Shown here piece after piece: positions 47,700 through 57,692 of a stretch of DNA of 64,000 nt; positions within the stretch are counted from its first letter, which is position 1; every line of letters starts with the position of its first letter. The notes under the pieces were generated by a model. That model was given only the letters and a program-made list of their open reading frames with translations. It was not told where the DNA came from and ran no database searches. Position numbers and translations under genes: made by a program. The stretch is from Paraspadella gotoi (Eukaryota > Chaetognatha): NCBI GenBank assembly GCA_051294375.1, contig CM119268.1, positions 2,848,854-2,912,853 of the forward strand, given 5' to 3'.

Positions 47700-48900
47700 G
47701 GGGAAAAGGAGAAGGAAAGAGAATGTCCATGGGTAGGGGGCACCTTTCTGTACAATGTGTACATATGTGTACATATTTAATTAATTTAATGGCATTATTC
47801 AATTTATTGTCATTTTTAGTATACTGAGTGTATAATATTTTCCTAGAGTTATTGATTATTATTTTTTATTATAATAACATTTAAAATTTATTGTTTGAAA
47901 TATAGAAATAATACAAGACATTGGCTCAAAACTTAGTACATTACGTAATTTCTTTTTTGATTAATGATTAATCAACGATTCTCCGCTACAGAATTTAACT
48001 CACTATTATTTCCTTTGCATCAGATTGGCTTAATTTAATTATTTTGTTTCAGTATGTTACATGTAAATGTTTAATATGCTCGCAAGTTTCCCCGAACACG
48101 ACGCGAATCAATTGACAGAGAGAACCAATTTTTCCGGAAATGAGATTTTGATGAAATTCTCCGGCGCCATGTTGGATTTCTGCTGAACTGTGACCTCGAT
48201 CTCGATTTCGTTTTATCCTCCGACGTTTTTTTGGTGATGCTTGACCGTGAAGTTGGTTCTTTTGTTATTCTTGAACTTGATATTTGCTCTTTTGTGACTC
48301 TTTATCATTGTGACACTTGATCTATATGATGGATCATTGTCACGATCAGGACTCGAATTAATATATTTTATGTTGTTTAACTAAAATATTTTGATACCCG
48401 GACGTTAGAAATATTTCGCCACGAGATGTTGGATAAATGGATCGTTCAAGTTACAATATATTGCGATTCTTGTCCCTAATGTTGGACTTCTTGTGACGCT
48501 TGACCACGACGTTGAATACCTCCTTTGACGTTTGTCCGCCTTTTTTGATCTCAGGTGATCTTTCACCTCGATTCCAAATTAAGAAAAGGACAAGAAAAAG
48601 ACGGAGAAAGATCTTGGTTAGATCTCGGTGAGATCTTGGTTAGCCCATGGGGAGATGAGGTGAATCGAGGTTAGGTAAGGTGAGGTTAGGTGAGGGTCAC
48701 GAATTCGTCGGTAACGCGGGTTCGTGGCTTCTCCTTAGTTCTTATAGGCAATTCAACAATCAAGTGACCGTAAGTAAGACAACTTACCTCAATGACAACA
48801 GGTTTCGACTTTTAATTTTAATTTTAAATCTCATACATAATACAAAGTTGTTTTATTTCTCAAATTTGTAGTCATAATTTTTTTTTCTCAATCCAAATTT
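47700..48900. other. GTPase intron, no gene seen
   Basis: AT-rich, with short TTGATCTTGAC-like repeated phrases at 48180-48560 and a GGTTAGGT-rich patch at about 48620-48700. Confidence 0.4.
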
Positions 48901-48974
48901 GAGCTTTGTTACATGTTTCGAGGATAACATTCGGTCTACGTAGTTGTTTGAAGTTAAACAGATTAAATTTGAGG

Positions 48975-49604
48975 ATGAGAAAGAACTCGATTGCTAAAGA
49001 CGATGTCAGTGACGAGGCCAAAGACGAGGCCAAAGACAAGGCCAACGACAAACTCAATGATGAGGCCAAAGACAAGGTCAAAGATGAGGCAAAATACAAG
49101 GCCCACGATGAAGACAAGGCCAATGATGAGGCCAAAGAGGATGCCAAAGACGAGGTCAAAGACGAAGTCAATGCCAAGACCAATGACGAAGTCAATGACG
49201 AAGCCAAAGACAAGGCCAACAAAGAACTCGATGATGAGGCCCAAAACGAGGTCAATGAAAAGGCAAAAGTCAAGGCCAACGTCAAACTCAATGACGAGGC
49301 CAAAGACAAGGTCAAAGATGAAGCAAAAGACAAGGCCAACGAACAAGTCAATGACAAGGCCAAAAACGAGGTCAAAGAGAATGCCACTATGCCAAAGACG
49401 AGGCCAAAGATGTGGTCAACAATAAAGGTCAATGACAATGCCAAAGACGAGGTGAAAGATGATGCCAATGACTATGCCAAAGATGAGGTCAAAGACGAGG
49501 CCAACTACGAAGTCAATGACGAGGCCAAAGATGAGGTCAAAGACGAGGCCAACGACGAAACCTTCCGAGATGCAAAGTCGAGATTTATTCCCCAAAGCGG
49601 CTGA
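48975..49604 (+). CDS. Hypothetical 209-aa hydrophilic repeat protein, LEA-like
   Basis: ATG at 48975 opens a frame made of degenerate 4-residue units of the form D-E-A-K, D-K-V-K, N-D-K-L (for example DEAKDKVKDEAKYKAHDE), ending at TGA 49602-49604. It is very rich in Lys, Asp, Glu, Ala, Asn and Val, without Cys and with almost no aromatics. It should be either disordered or helical, as in group-3 late embryogenesis abundant proteins that protect cells during drying. The DNA is a 12-bp-period minisatellite (GAGGCCAAAGAC-like), and because 12 is a multiple of 3 other frames on both strands are open too. Openness is therefore not proof of coding. It lies in an intron of the GTPase model. Not recognised as a specific gene. 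Confidence 0.3.
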   Translation: MRKNSIAKDDVSDEAKDEAKDKANDKLNDEAKDKVKDEAKYKAHDEDKANDEAKEDAKDEVKDEVNAKTNDEVNDEAKDKANKELDDEAQNEVNEKAKVKANVKLNDEAKDKVKDEAKDKANEQVNDKAKNEVKENATMPKTRPKMWSTIKVNDNAKDEVKDDANDYAKDEVKDEANYEVNDEAKDEVKDEANDETFRDAKSRFIPQSG

Positions 49605-50407
49605 GGTCGATTAACTGGGTTTTTCTTCTTATTTTGGGGGGGGGGGATTTTTCTTTCCTTTTATTTTTTGGTTTTTCTTTAAAGCTCACAGATGAAGACA
49701 ATAGGAAGAATATTTTTGAAATGAGATAGATACTAATATTACATGGCGCTCGAAGAAAACGATAACCAGCTACGCATTGTTTAATATTTTTAATACTTTT
49801 ATTTTTTTAGAAGTAGCTCTGATAGGAGAGTTGAAAGGATCCAAATATTCTTAAAATGACGTTTTACTTGAATCACGAAATGAAATGATTACCAGAATCT
49901 TCACGCTCGAAATAGTTCCAAAATGTTTTTCTCTTTCAATTTGAGATTCATTGATTCCATCGATTTTTTTTTCAACGGAATCGAAAGCAACTCGCACAAT
50001 AAATTTTTCACAATAAAACTAAAAATTTATTTTCAATCTGATTCGCGCTCAGACGGGCACCAATTCGTTTTCGTCCGCAATATGCAAATTTGATTTTTAA
50101 CGGCGCCGATTTCGAGAGAGACGTTCTTTCTTTCTGATTGAAATCTAAAACTTAAAAGAATAAAAATGGGAACGAAAATAATAATAATAACAGGAATAAA
50201 AAAAAGAATTGAAGGCAAAAAAGATAACAACGACAACAACGAGAACAATAAATATCGATCGGTATTTTCGCCACGCAGACTTTTTATCACCGACGTTAAT
50301 CTGACGCAAAAACCGACGCGACTTTCGCCCTCGACGTCTCCCCTCTCTCTGTCTCTCTATCGGACGTCTCGCTCCTTCATATTCGGCTGTCTTCGGACGC
50401 GTGCTTA

Positions 50408-50419
50408 ACTCTCTCTCTT

Positions 50420-50475
<56 letters not shown>
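50408..50475. repeat. (TC)n microsatellite
   Basis: TC dinucleotide run with interruptions. Confidence 0.9.
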
Positions 50476-50478
<3 letters not shown>

Positions 50479-51139
50479 ATCTCTCACTCATACTCTCTAG
50501 TCTAACAGTTATTGCAATGGCACCTACCTCCGATGCCAAACGCATCTTTCTTGTTCATTGCACCTTTCACGGTTTTTAACTTTGACCTCCATTGACGTTT
50601 TCCTCATTTCTCACATTCACAGAATTCACATGATCTCCTGTCACGTGATCATGTCAGTTGTTTCTGTGACGTCAATCTGTCACGTAATCCTTATACGTGA
50701 TATTAAGAATTCGATCCTATGCATACTTTTCGCGAGATTGGTTGTGTATTTTATCAGACAAATAATCTAAAGTTAGGATCTCGTGATAGGGCGACTCATA
50801 AAAGAATAAAAAAAAATAAATAAATTTAAAAAAAAAATAAAAAAGTGCGCAGTCAATGAAAAATATATCGTTTTTCGATTTTAGAATAAAACGAAAATGA
50901 AATGACGCAAATGTCAAATCCTCTAAGTTTGCTGCCTAAAATGTCAAGTAGCTTGCAGCATTTAGGACGAGTTTGCAGCAAAAAAAAAAAAGACAAGTTG
51001 CAGCAAACGAGAATCGGTAAAGCTGACGAAGCAGCGATGAATCAAGTCCCGCGGAGATTTATTTCAGATTCAGAGGAAAAACCGTTGAATACGAATTGAA
51101 TACGAATTGAATACGAAAGGGTTCGTTTAATACGAGAAA

Positions 51140-51331
51140 ATGGATTTTCCCTCATTCACCAAAACGGTCGGCCATTTTAAGGTTCGTAAAGATGTCGACT
51201 GCGTCGAACTCGCCTTCCGGGGAAAACGATTCAGCTCAGACATGATCGGGTTCTTGGATTCCTTCTCCCTTTTAAATTACCCGGCGAAACTTACCTTAAC
51301 AAACTTACCATTAACACAGATTATACAGTAA
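51140..51331 (+). CDS. Hypothetical short ORF (63 aa)
   Basis: ATG-initiated frame (MDFPSFTKTVGHFKVRKD...) with a more balanced amino-acid composition and somewhat higher GC than its surroundings. It is not low complexity and not matched by a repeat copy. A splice acceptor-like TTAACACAG occurs near its end. No family recognised. It could be an exon or chance. Confidence 0.2.
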   Translation: MDFPSFTKTVGHFKVRKDVDCVELAFRGKRFSSDMIGFLDSFSLLNYPAKLTLTNLPLTQIIQ

Positions 51332-51383
51332 GGCGTAGTAAATTTTCTAAATTCAACTTTAATTAAAATTCTAAAAGTGAGGA

Positions 51384-51408
51384 NNNNNNNNNNNNNNNNN
51401 NNNNNNNN
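51384..51408. other. 25-N assembly gap
   Basis: Marks the outer end of the left arm of the 9-kb inverted repeat. Confidence 0.95.
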
Positions 51409-51513
51409 ATTGCTGGTGTTTGGTTGCGAATTACGCTCCGCGCTTTTATGCGATGTATCTTTGCAGTCAGTTTTAATACGGAAAATTCGACACGGAAGGA
51501 ATTTCACTTCGTC

Positions 51514-51526
51514 GTTGCTAAGCAAC
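51514..51526. promoter_or_regulatory. RFX X-box-like motif, copy 1
   Basis: GTTGCTAAGCAAC is an inverted repeat around a central A and fits the RFX-factor X-box. An ATG opening M-D-A-N-G-S-E-A-T lies 6 bp downstream. The same arrangement recurs at 62897-62909 (- strand) and, with one inserted G, near 60350. Confidence 0.4.
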
Positions 51527-53274
51527 TCCAACATGGACGCAAATGGATCCGAAGCAACCACCAACTCGGGAAAATTTCGCTTCAAGGCGGAAGATTGAAA
51601 TTACGGCGCGAGGGTCAGGGGGTGGTGGCCCTGCCGGTTGAGATTAGAGCCGTCGAGCTGTCGTTGTTGACGTCGCTCTTCGTTTTGTTAGTTTACCACT
51701 TGACGGTGAATTCCTTGTTAAGTCTCGACCTCGAGCCTGTTACAGATTCCGGAGCAGGAAAGGATTCTGCGGCCGCTGCTCCCGATTGCCGCCTGAGGGT
51801 CGCTCCGCGTCCGCTGCGGCTCTGAGCCTTTTTTTTTTTTGGAGGCGAAGCGAGCGAAATATACCGCGCGGCGCGCGGCCGAAGGAAAAAAAAGATAACC
51901 AAAAGTTCGCGCGGGAGAAGCAAAAAAGAATACGAAAGTTCCGCTTTCTTGCGACGAAAATATTTAAAGAATCATTCCCAAGATGGCCGCTAATGAGTCA
52001 ACCAGTTTGAACTAATTATGCGTCTTTACTTTCCCCTTTGTTCACGTTTTGTCGAGTTTTTGTCATACCACGTTCGAGTCGGAGTTTGAACAAGAACACA
52101 AAGGAAGGAGAACATAACTTTTATAGCACAACTTCTAACTTCATTTAGAACTTCAGTCTAATACGTTTTAAAAAATAAGTTAAAAAAGAAAAACAAAGAA
52201 TACAAACTCACACACAAGGAGAGGAAGACTTACAGCGCCACAATTAAAGGCTAGTTCAAATTCCCTATCTGCTCCTTTCTAGTCGAAATGAATCACTAAA
52301 TCTAATTAATAACTGGACATCTAACCTATATATCTAGATATCAATCTAAATTCTAATTCTCGAACTATAAATTGATTATTCTAAATTCTCTTTCATCTCT
52401 CCAATCTTCCAATCCACAACCACCGATTCCCCTTCACTTTTCACACGAGTACTCGCGGAGCAACTCTATAAGTCACTAATGCGTCGTCTGGTTGTGTTCT
52501 TCTCTATCGGTCAGTAAGTCTATCATCACGGTATCCACTTACGGTAAAAGATATAATTTACCTATAGTTGTTTGTTCATTTGTTAAGAAACGAAAAAAAA
52601 ACCTCAAAATCTAAGTGACTGCTATTCGCCGCCTTCAGGAAATCCTAAAACTATAAGGAATAAAAAGACTTAATGCCAGGTATGTTATAAATAGAAAGTT
52701 TTTTACTTATGTCATGTCATGTCATATCATAATATGTCATTATAATATGATCAAAGAAAAATACACGTGAAAAATAAAGTCACTGCGGCGCAACACATTG
52801 GAATCACCCCTTCTTGTTTTTTTTTCTTTTCTCTCTTTCTTCCTCCAACTCTCTTTCTATACTTCCTGACTTTTTTTCTCCGACCTCTTTTCCACTTTTT
52901 TCCGACTCTTTTTCTCCCCTCATCATATTTTCCTCCTTCTACCCTCTCCTTCTTCTTTTAACTCTTCGCTAACTCTCTTCTCTAACATCCTTTTCTTCAA
53001 TCTTCACTTTCTTTTTCCTTTTCCTTTTTATCCTTTCAATTACTTCTTTCTCAAACCTTTCCCTTCCTTTTTTCTTTCTCTTCTTACCCTCTCCTCACTT
53101 CTACCTGTCCCCCTCCTCCACCCTAAACTCCTCCACCCTAAACTCCTCCACGCCAAAGCTCCCCCTCTCCACTCTAGTCACGACAGCCAACAAGGAAGAT
53201 GGATCCGTCGCGAGTCTAATCTCGATTCACGCGCCTCGATTGTTTTTCTCGCGTTCGCGAAAGAAAAGAAAGGA

Positions 53275-53294
53275 AAAAGATAAAGAAAGAACAA

Positions 53295-53326
<32 letters not shown>

Positions 53327-53530
53327 AAAAAAGAAAGAAAAGAGAAAGAAAGAAAGAAAGAAAAGAAAGAAAGAAAGAAAAAGAAAAGAAAAGAAAGAAA
53401 AGAAAGAAAAAGAACGAAGAAACGAACCAACGAACGAAGGAACGAAGGAACGAACGAACGAACGAACAACAGGAGAAACGAAACGAACGAACGAACGAAC
53501 GAACGAAACGAACGAACGACACGAACGAAT
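53275..53530. repeat. Composite (GAAA)n to (CGAA)n microsatellite
   Basis: GAAA units (53283-53410) pass into CGAA/ACGA units (53413-53530). The inverted counterpart is at 58440-58700. Confidence 0.9.
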
Positions 53531-54333
53531 GAACGACGTTCTCCAGGGAAATGCTAAGAATTTACGCGCCGCCAAAAAAAAAAAAACAACTGAATAATAC
53601 AAAAAAAAATCAACACAACAAAAAATAAAAAATATACATAAAGAAACATAAGGACAGACGGACGCAGCGGCCCAGAACAGAACAAGACCCATATCCTATA
53701 TATTGGTGTTATTGTGTTGGTTGATGTTTTCATGGAGAGCCGAAGTAGGAAATAGAGGTCGACGGAAGCGATTGATGGCGCTCTTGTGGCAAATCGAGAG
53801 GAAACGAGGCTCGATCAATCACTCGCTAGCCTCGTTTTCGGTTATATTTTTTTATTTATCATCTATTCGTTCATTTTGCTTAATTTTTTTATCTTCGTAA
53901 TCGATCCAGTTTGATACATTGAATAAACATCTAACGAATATAAACTAATTTGGTTCGAAAAAAGAAAGAGAAAAAATAAAAATTTTAATATAGAATAAAT
54001 TACAAGTGTTGGTAAAATTGGATAGCGTTAAATTGAAGTTTCTTAACTCGGGACGATTTGCCTCGGCGCAGGTTGGAAGCCGGAAAAAGTTAAAAATCTC
54101 GGAGCCAAAAAGGAAGTGTGCGTGTAGTTAAAATCGTTTAGCGCGACGGAAAATTAACTTTACTAGAAATTACAGGGTGTCAAATTAATCGAAGCCATCA
54201 ACTTTAAATCTCCTTATAAAAGTTGTTGGAACCCTACAAACAAATGAGAGTGAGCGAGAGGGAGTGACAGAGAGGAACCCCAGAATATCTACGGTTATGA
54301 GAGCCAAATGGAAATAATGAGAACCTTGAAGAG

Positions 54334-54566
54334 ACATTATTATGTTATGATGTTGATAGTACGACAGAACGTTCAATATAAGCAGTCCTGAGCTTCGGAT
54401 CAGGCTGTAACACATGTTACAGGCGGGTTTAAGCGCCCCGTCCCTGTTAACTACTAGGCGGCCACCGAGCTAGAACCCCGGACCTTTGGGTTGGGAGGCG
54501 AATGACTTGCCTCCGGCACCAATGGCCGCCTGATGAACGACGGTTGTGGGAATTGAATCCACCATA
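54334..54566 (-). mobile_element. SINE-like copy 3
   Basis: Same element as the two copies in CAMTA intron 6, from TTGAAGAGACATTATTATG to GAATTGAATCCACCATAAC. It contains the - strand B-box-like GGTTCTAGCTCGG. It lies next to the GTPase P-loop exon in the left arm; the matching part of the right arm is inside the 462-N gap. Confidence 0.65.
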
Positions 54567-54726
54567 ACCTTTTCATTTTTTGGTTTTGTTTTTTACTTTA
54601 ATTGCCTGTTAATGTATTTGTGCATCAATCTGTATATTACTTGATATGAATAAACACTTCATTTACATAGGTATACTGCCTACAAAACTACATTCGTCGT
54701 CATGAATCTGCGCAATCTGACTTCAC

Positions 54727-54885
54727 CTGTCGTAGTCGGACTGTCCGCCGTGTCCAGAGATTGAGCGAGACGGGCTGCCTTCCACCATGTCCTTTGTCGT
54801 GTAGTGATCGAAAACTGTCGGGATGTACTGACCGGGAAGGCGTTCGTCGAGTAGCTGATCAGCATGCACGTCTTGCCCACGGCCC
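54727..54885 (-). pseudogene. Rho/Rac-family GTPase exon 2, inverted copy with indels
   Basis: On the - strand: AVGKTCMLISYSTNAFP (P-loop end and switch I start), then with a one-base shift GQYIPTVFDHYTTKDMVEGSP, then fragments matching a Rho-type LNLWDTAGQ and SDYDR, ending before GTGAAG. At least three single-base losses, two at G runs and one at a C run, and an inserted TC at the acceptor break the frame. These are the errors expected of poorly corrected long reads. The + strand copy at 57212 has a clean acceptor but is cut by a gap, so this is the only visible version of switch I/II. By family it binds GTP/Mg2+. Confidence 0.8.
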
Positions 54886-55530
54886 GATGAGGAAGAAAGA
54901 GGTAAGGCGAGTTCAAATTAGGGCGAAAAGGAAATGGGAAAAAAAAAAGAAAATAGAAAAATGTTAGAGATAGTAGGGGAAGATAGTTCATGTAAGGAAG
55001 AAGGTAGAATATACGAAAAAGAATGGAAGGAGGAAAGGAAAGAAAAGAGGAAGGAAATGACGAAAAAAGAAAAGCAGAAAGAAAAAAGAAAGAATTGGGA
55101 AATAGGAAGAGGAGGAGAGAGACAAGATAAATTGATCATGGAGAGGGTTGGGAATATGGAAAGAAAGTTTTTGAGCACGCAGAATACGACGACGACGACG
55201 ACGACACGACGCGACCGACGACCGACGACAACTATGACGACCTCTCTCTCACGAAAAAAAAAATAAAGAGGAGAGTATCGATTCTTGTTTTTCGCGTGAG
55301 TTCGTCATTTCTTTTCAGGATTTCGTGAAAAAGTAGAGTGAAAAAATAATATCAGATTCGGTGAAGTGAATCACGCGATCGCGTGAAGGCGGAAGGCGAA
55401 CCGTTCACCAACCGAAGAGGGAGTTTTTGGTTGTAAACAATCTGTACTCCAGAGTGATACACACACTAAAACTATGGTAAAAAGTTCAATAGCGGGCAGC
55501 TGTTGACTCATGGCACAAATTCGGCCCGCG

Positions 55531-56565
55531 GCTTGATAATAAGGCGTAGTGAAAGTTACATACAAAAATTCTAAAAGTCAATTATGAACAACATACCATC
55601 AGTGAACATTAATTTGTAAACAAAATTCATTTTATGTTTTTTAATTTTCGCAGTAGGCTATATTTTATATATAGTACTATCCATAAAAATCAAAAAAAAA
55701 TATAAATCATTATTAAAAATTCTTTCATTAAGTGGGTAAAATTAAAAAACTATATTTAATATATAATAATAAGGTTAAATTTTCCAGCTTAAAAATATAG
55801 CTTTTTCTAATTTTTTGACCCACTTAATGAAGGAATTTTTCAAAAAGAGTTATATTTTTGATTAAGAAAACGTCGAATTTGGGATCAAGTGCAGTATTTT
55901 TTTTTCTTTTATAGAAAACCAATATTTCGATCTTATTTGACAAATCATCGTTCAGGTAAGAGTGAAGTGAGTAGAAGAAGAGAGCTAAGGAAAAGAGAGA
56001 GAGATAGAGAGAGAGAGAGAACAGGTGAGAGAGTCAGACAATACAACAGGGATAAATCCCTCCACCCCCCCCTCTCGTTCAATGTCTAGTCTCATTTTCT
56101 CCCAGGGAATTAAGGATCGGTTCCATGCATCGGTTTTGACATAAGACCCCATATCTCATTGAGGCCTCTGCCCGGGCACAATCGAGGCGCCTGATCCACA
56201 AGGCCTCTTTCCACCTTTAGTGGTGGCTGAGGCTGGATGGGTCTTTGATGCGTGGACGTGAGAGGATGTCCGGTGTCCAGTCGAATTGGGCTGAGCAGTG
56301 CTGACGATGCTGGGCCAGACCCGAATGGCCCACTTTCCAGTGTCGACCGCTTCTGCTGTGCCTTGCTGGCCTGAGTACGGTTATCGAAAGCTTCGTCTAG
56401 TTTTTATGACGAATCCAATCTACAAAAAATCTTAAAAAAAACTGTTTTGAAATTTTAATTATTGATTAGTACTAGTATAAATATGGCTTACTGCGTTAAT
56501 TTGTAATTTATTATAAATTTTTTTATTACATAAATGCTTCATTAATATAATGTTGTTCGGTCCTC
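55531..56565. other. Spacer of the 9-kb inverted repeat
   Basis: Holds a MITE-like hairpin (55688-55863), an AG-rich patch (55970-56030) and a GC-richer, unrecognised segment (56085-56400) unlike the surrounding AT-rich DNA. Confidence 0.6.
55688..55863. mobile_element. MITE-like imperfect hairpin
   Basis: Terminal inverted repeats of about 66 bp. The left arm contains ATTCTTTCATTAAGTGGGT and the right arm its reverse complement in ACCCACTTAATGAAGGAAT. A 40-bp AT-rich loop lies between, and there is no ORF. The size and structure suit a non-autonomous DNA transposon remnant. The superfamily is not assigned. Confidence 0.5.
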
Positions 56566-57211
56566 ACTGGCCGAATTTGTTGCCATGAGTCAACAGCTGC
56601 CGCTATTGAACTTTATTAACCATAGTTTTAGTTGTGTGTATCACTCTGGAGTACAGATTGTTTACAACCAAAAACTCCCTCTTCGGTTGGTGAACGGTTC
56701 GCCTTCCGCCTTCACGCGATCGCGTGATTCACTTCACCGAATCTGATATTATTTTTTCACTCTACTTTTTCACGAAATCCTGAAAAGAAATGACGAACTC
56801 ACGCGAAAAACAAGAATCGATACTCTCCTCTTTATTTTTTTTTTCGTGAGAGAGAGGTCGTCATAGTTGTCGTCGTCGTCGTCGTCGTGGTCGTCGTCGT
56901 CGTATTCTGCGTGCTCAAAAACTTTCTTCCATATTCCCAACCCTCTCCATGATCAATTTATCTTTGTCTCTCCTCCCTCTTCCTATTTCCCAATTCTTTC
57001 TTTTTCTCTTTCTGCTTTTCTTTTTTCGTCATTTCCTTCCTCTTTTCTTTCCTTTCCTCCCTTCCATTCTTTTTCGTATATTCTACCTTCTTCCTTACAT
57101 GAACTATCTTCCCCTACTATCTCTAACCATTTTTCTATTTCTTTTTTTTTCCCCATCTCCTTTTCGCCCTAATTTAAACTCACCCCAAGACTTACCTCTT
57201 TCCTTCCTCAG

Positions 57212-57230
57212 GGCCGTGGGCAAGACGTGC
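57212..57230 (+). CDS. Rho/Rac-family GTPase exon 2, + strand copy cut by gap
   Basis: After acceptor TTCCTCAG the sequence G GCC GTG GGC AAG ACG TGC completes GDG and reads AVGKTC, the P-loop, in the phase offered by exon 1 at 46446-46523. The N run starts at 57231, so the rest of the exon is hidden here. Confidence 0.75.
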
Positions 57231-57692
57231 NNNNNNNNNNNNNNNNNNNNNNNNNNNNNNNNNNNNNNNNNNNNNNNNNNNNNNNNNNNNNNNNNNNNNN
57301 NNNNNNNNNNNNNNNNNNNNNNNNNNNNNNNNNNNNNNNNNNNNNNNNNNNNNNNNNNNNNNNNNNNNNNNNNNNNNNNNNNNNNNNNNNNNNNNNNNNN
57401 NNNNNNNNNNNNNNNNNNNNNNNNNNNNNNNNNNNNNNNNNNNNNNNNNNNNNNNNNNNNNNNNNNNNNNNNNNNNNNNNNNNNNNNNNNNNNNNNNNNN
57501 NNNNNNNNNNNNNNNNNNNNNNNNNNNNNNNNNNNNNNNNNNNNNNNNNNNNNNNNNNNNNNNNNNNNNNNNNNNNNNNNNNNNNNNNNNNNNNNNNNNN
57601 NNNNNNNNNNNNNNNNNNNNNNNNNNNNNNNNNNNNNNNNNNNNNNNNNNNNNNNNNNNNNNNNNNNNNNNNNNNNNNNNNNNNNNNNNNNN
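57231..57692. other. 462-N assembly gap
   Basis: Covers the remainder of the GTPase exon and the expected SINE copy, judging from the left arm. Confidence 0.95.

Larger units (their letters stand above)
51409..55530 (+). repeat. Left arm of 9-kb inverted repeat
   Basis: Reverse complement of 56566-60444 in order. Examples: GCGAATTACGCTC with 60430, AATCCTAAAACTATAAGGAA (52645) with 59365, CGCCTCGATTGTTTTTCTCGC with 58740, CTCGATCAATCACTCGCTAG (53809) with 58145, the Rho GTPase exon (54727-54885) with 57212, and GTAAACAATCTGTACTCCAG (55433) with 56650. Frames inside are not conserved between arms apart from the GTPase exon. Confidence 0.9.

Noticed and set aside
48620-48700. TTAGG-like telomeric repeat patch (GAGGTTAGGTAAGG)
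   Set aside because: Only a few degenerate units, not a tandem array.
51424-51825. 133-codon frame in the left arm
   Set aside because: The two other copies of this DNA do not keep the frame; composition is not convincing.
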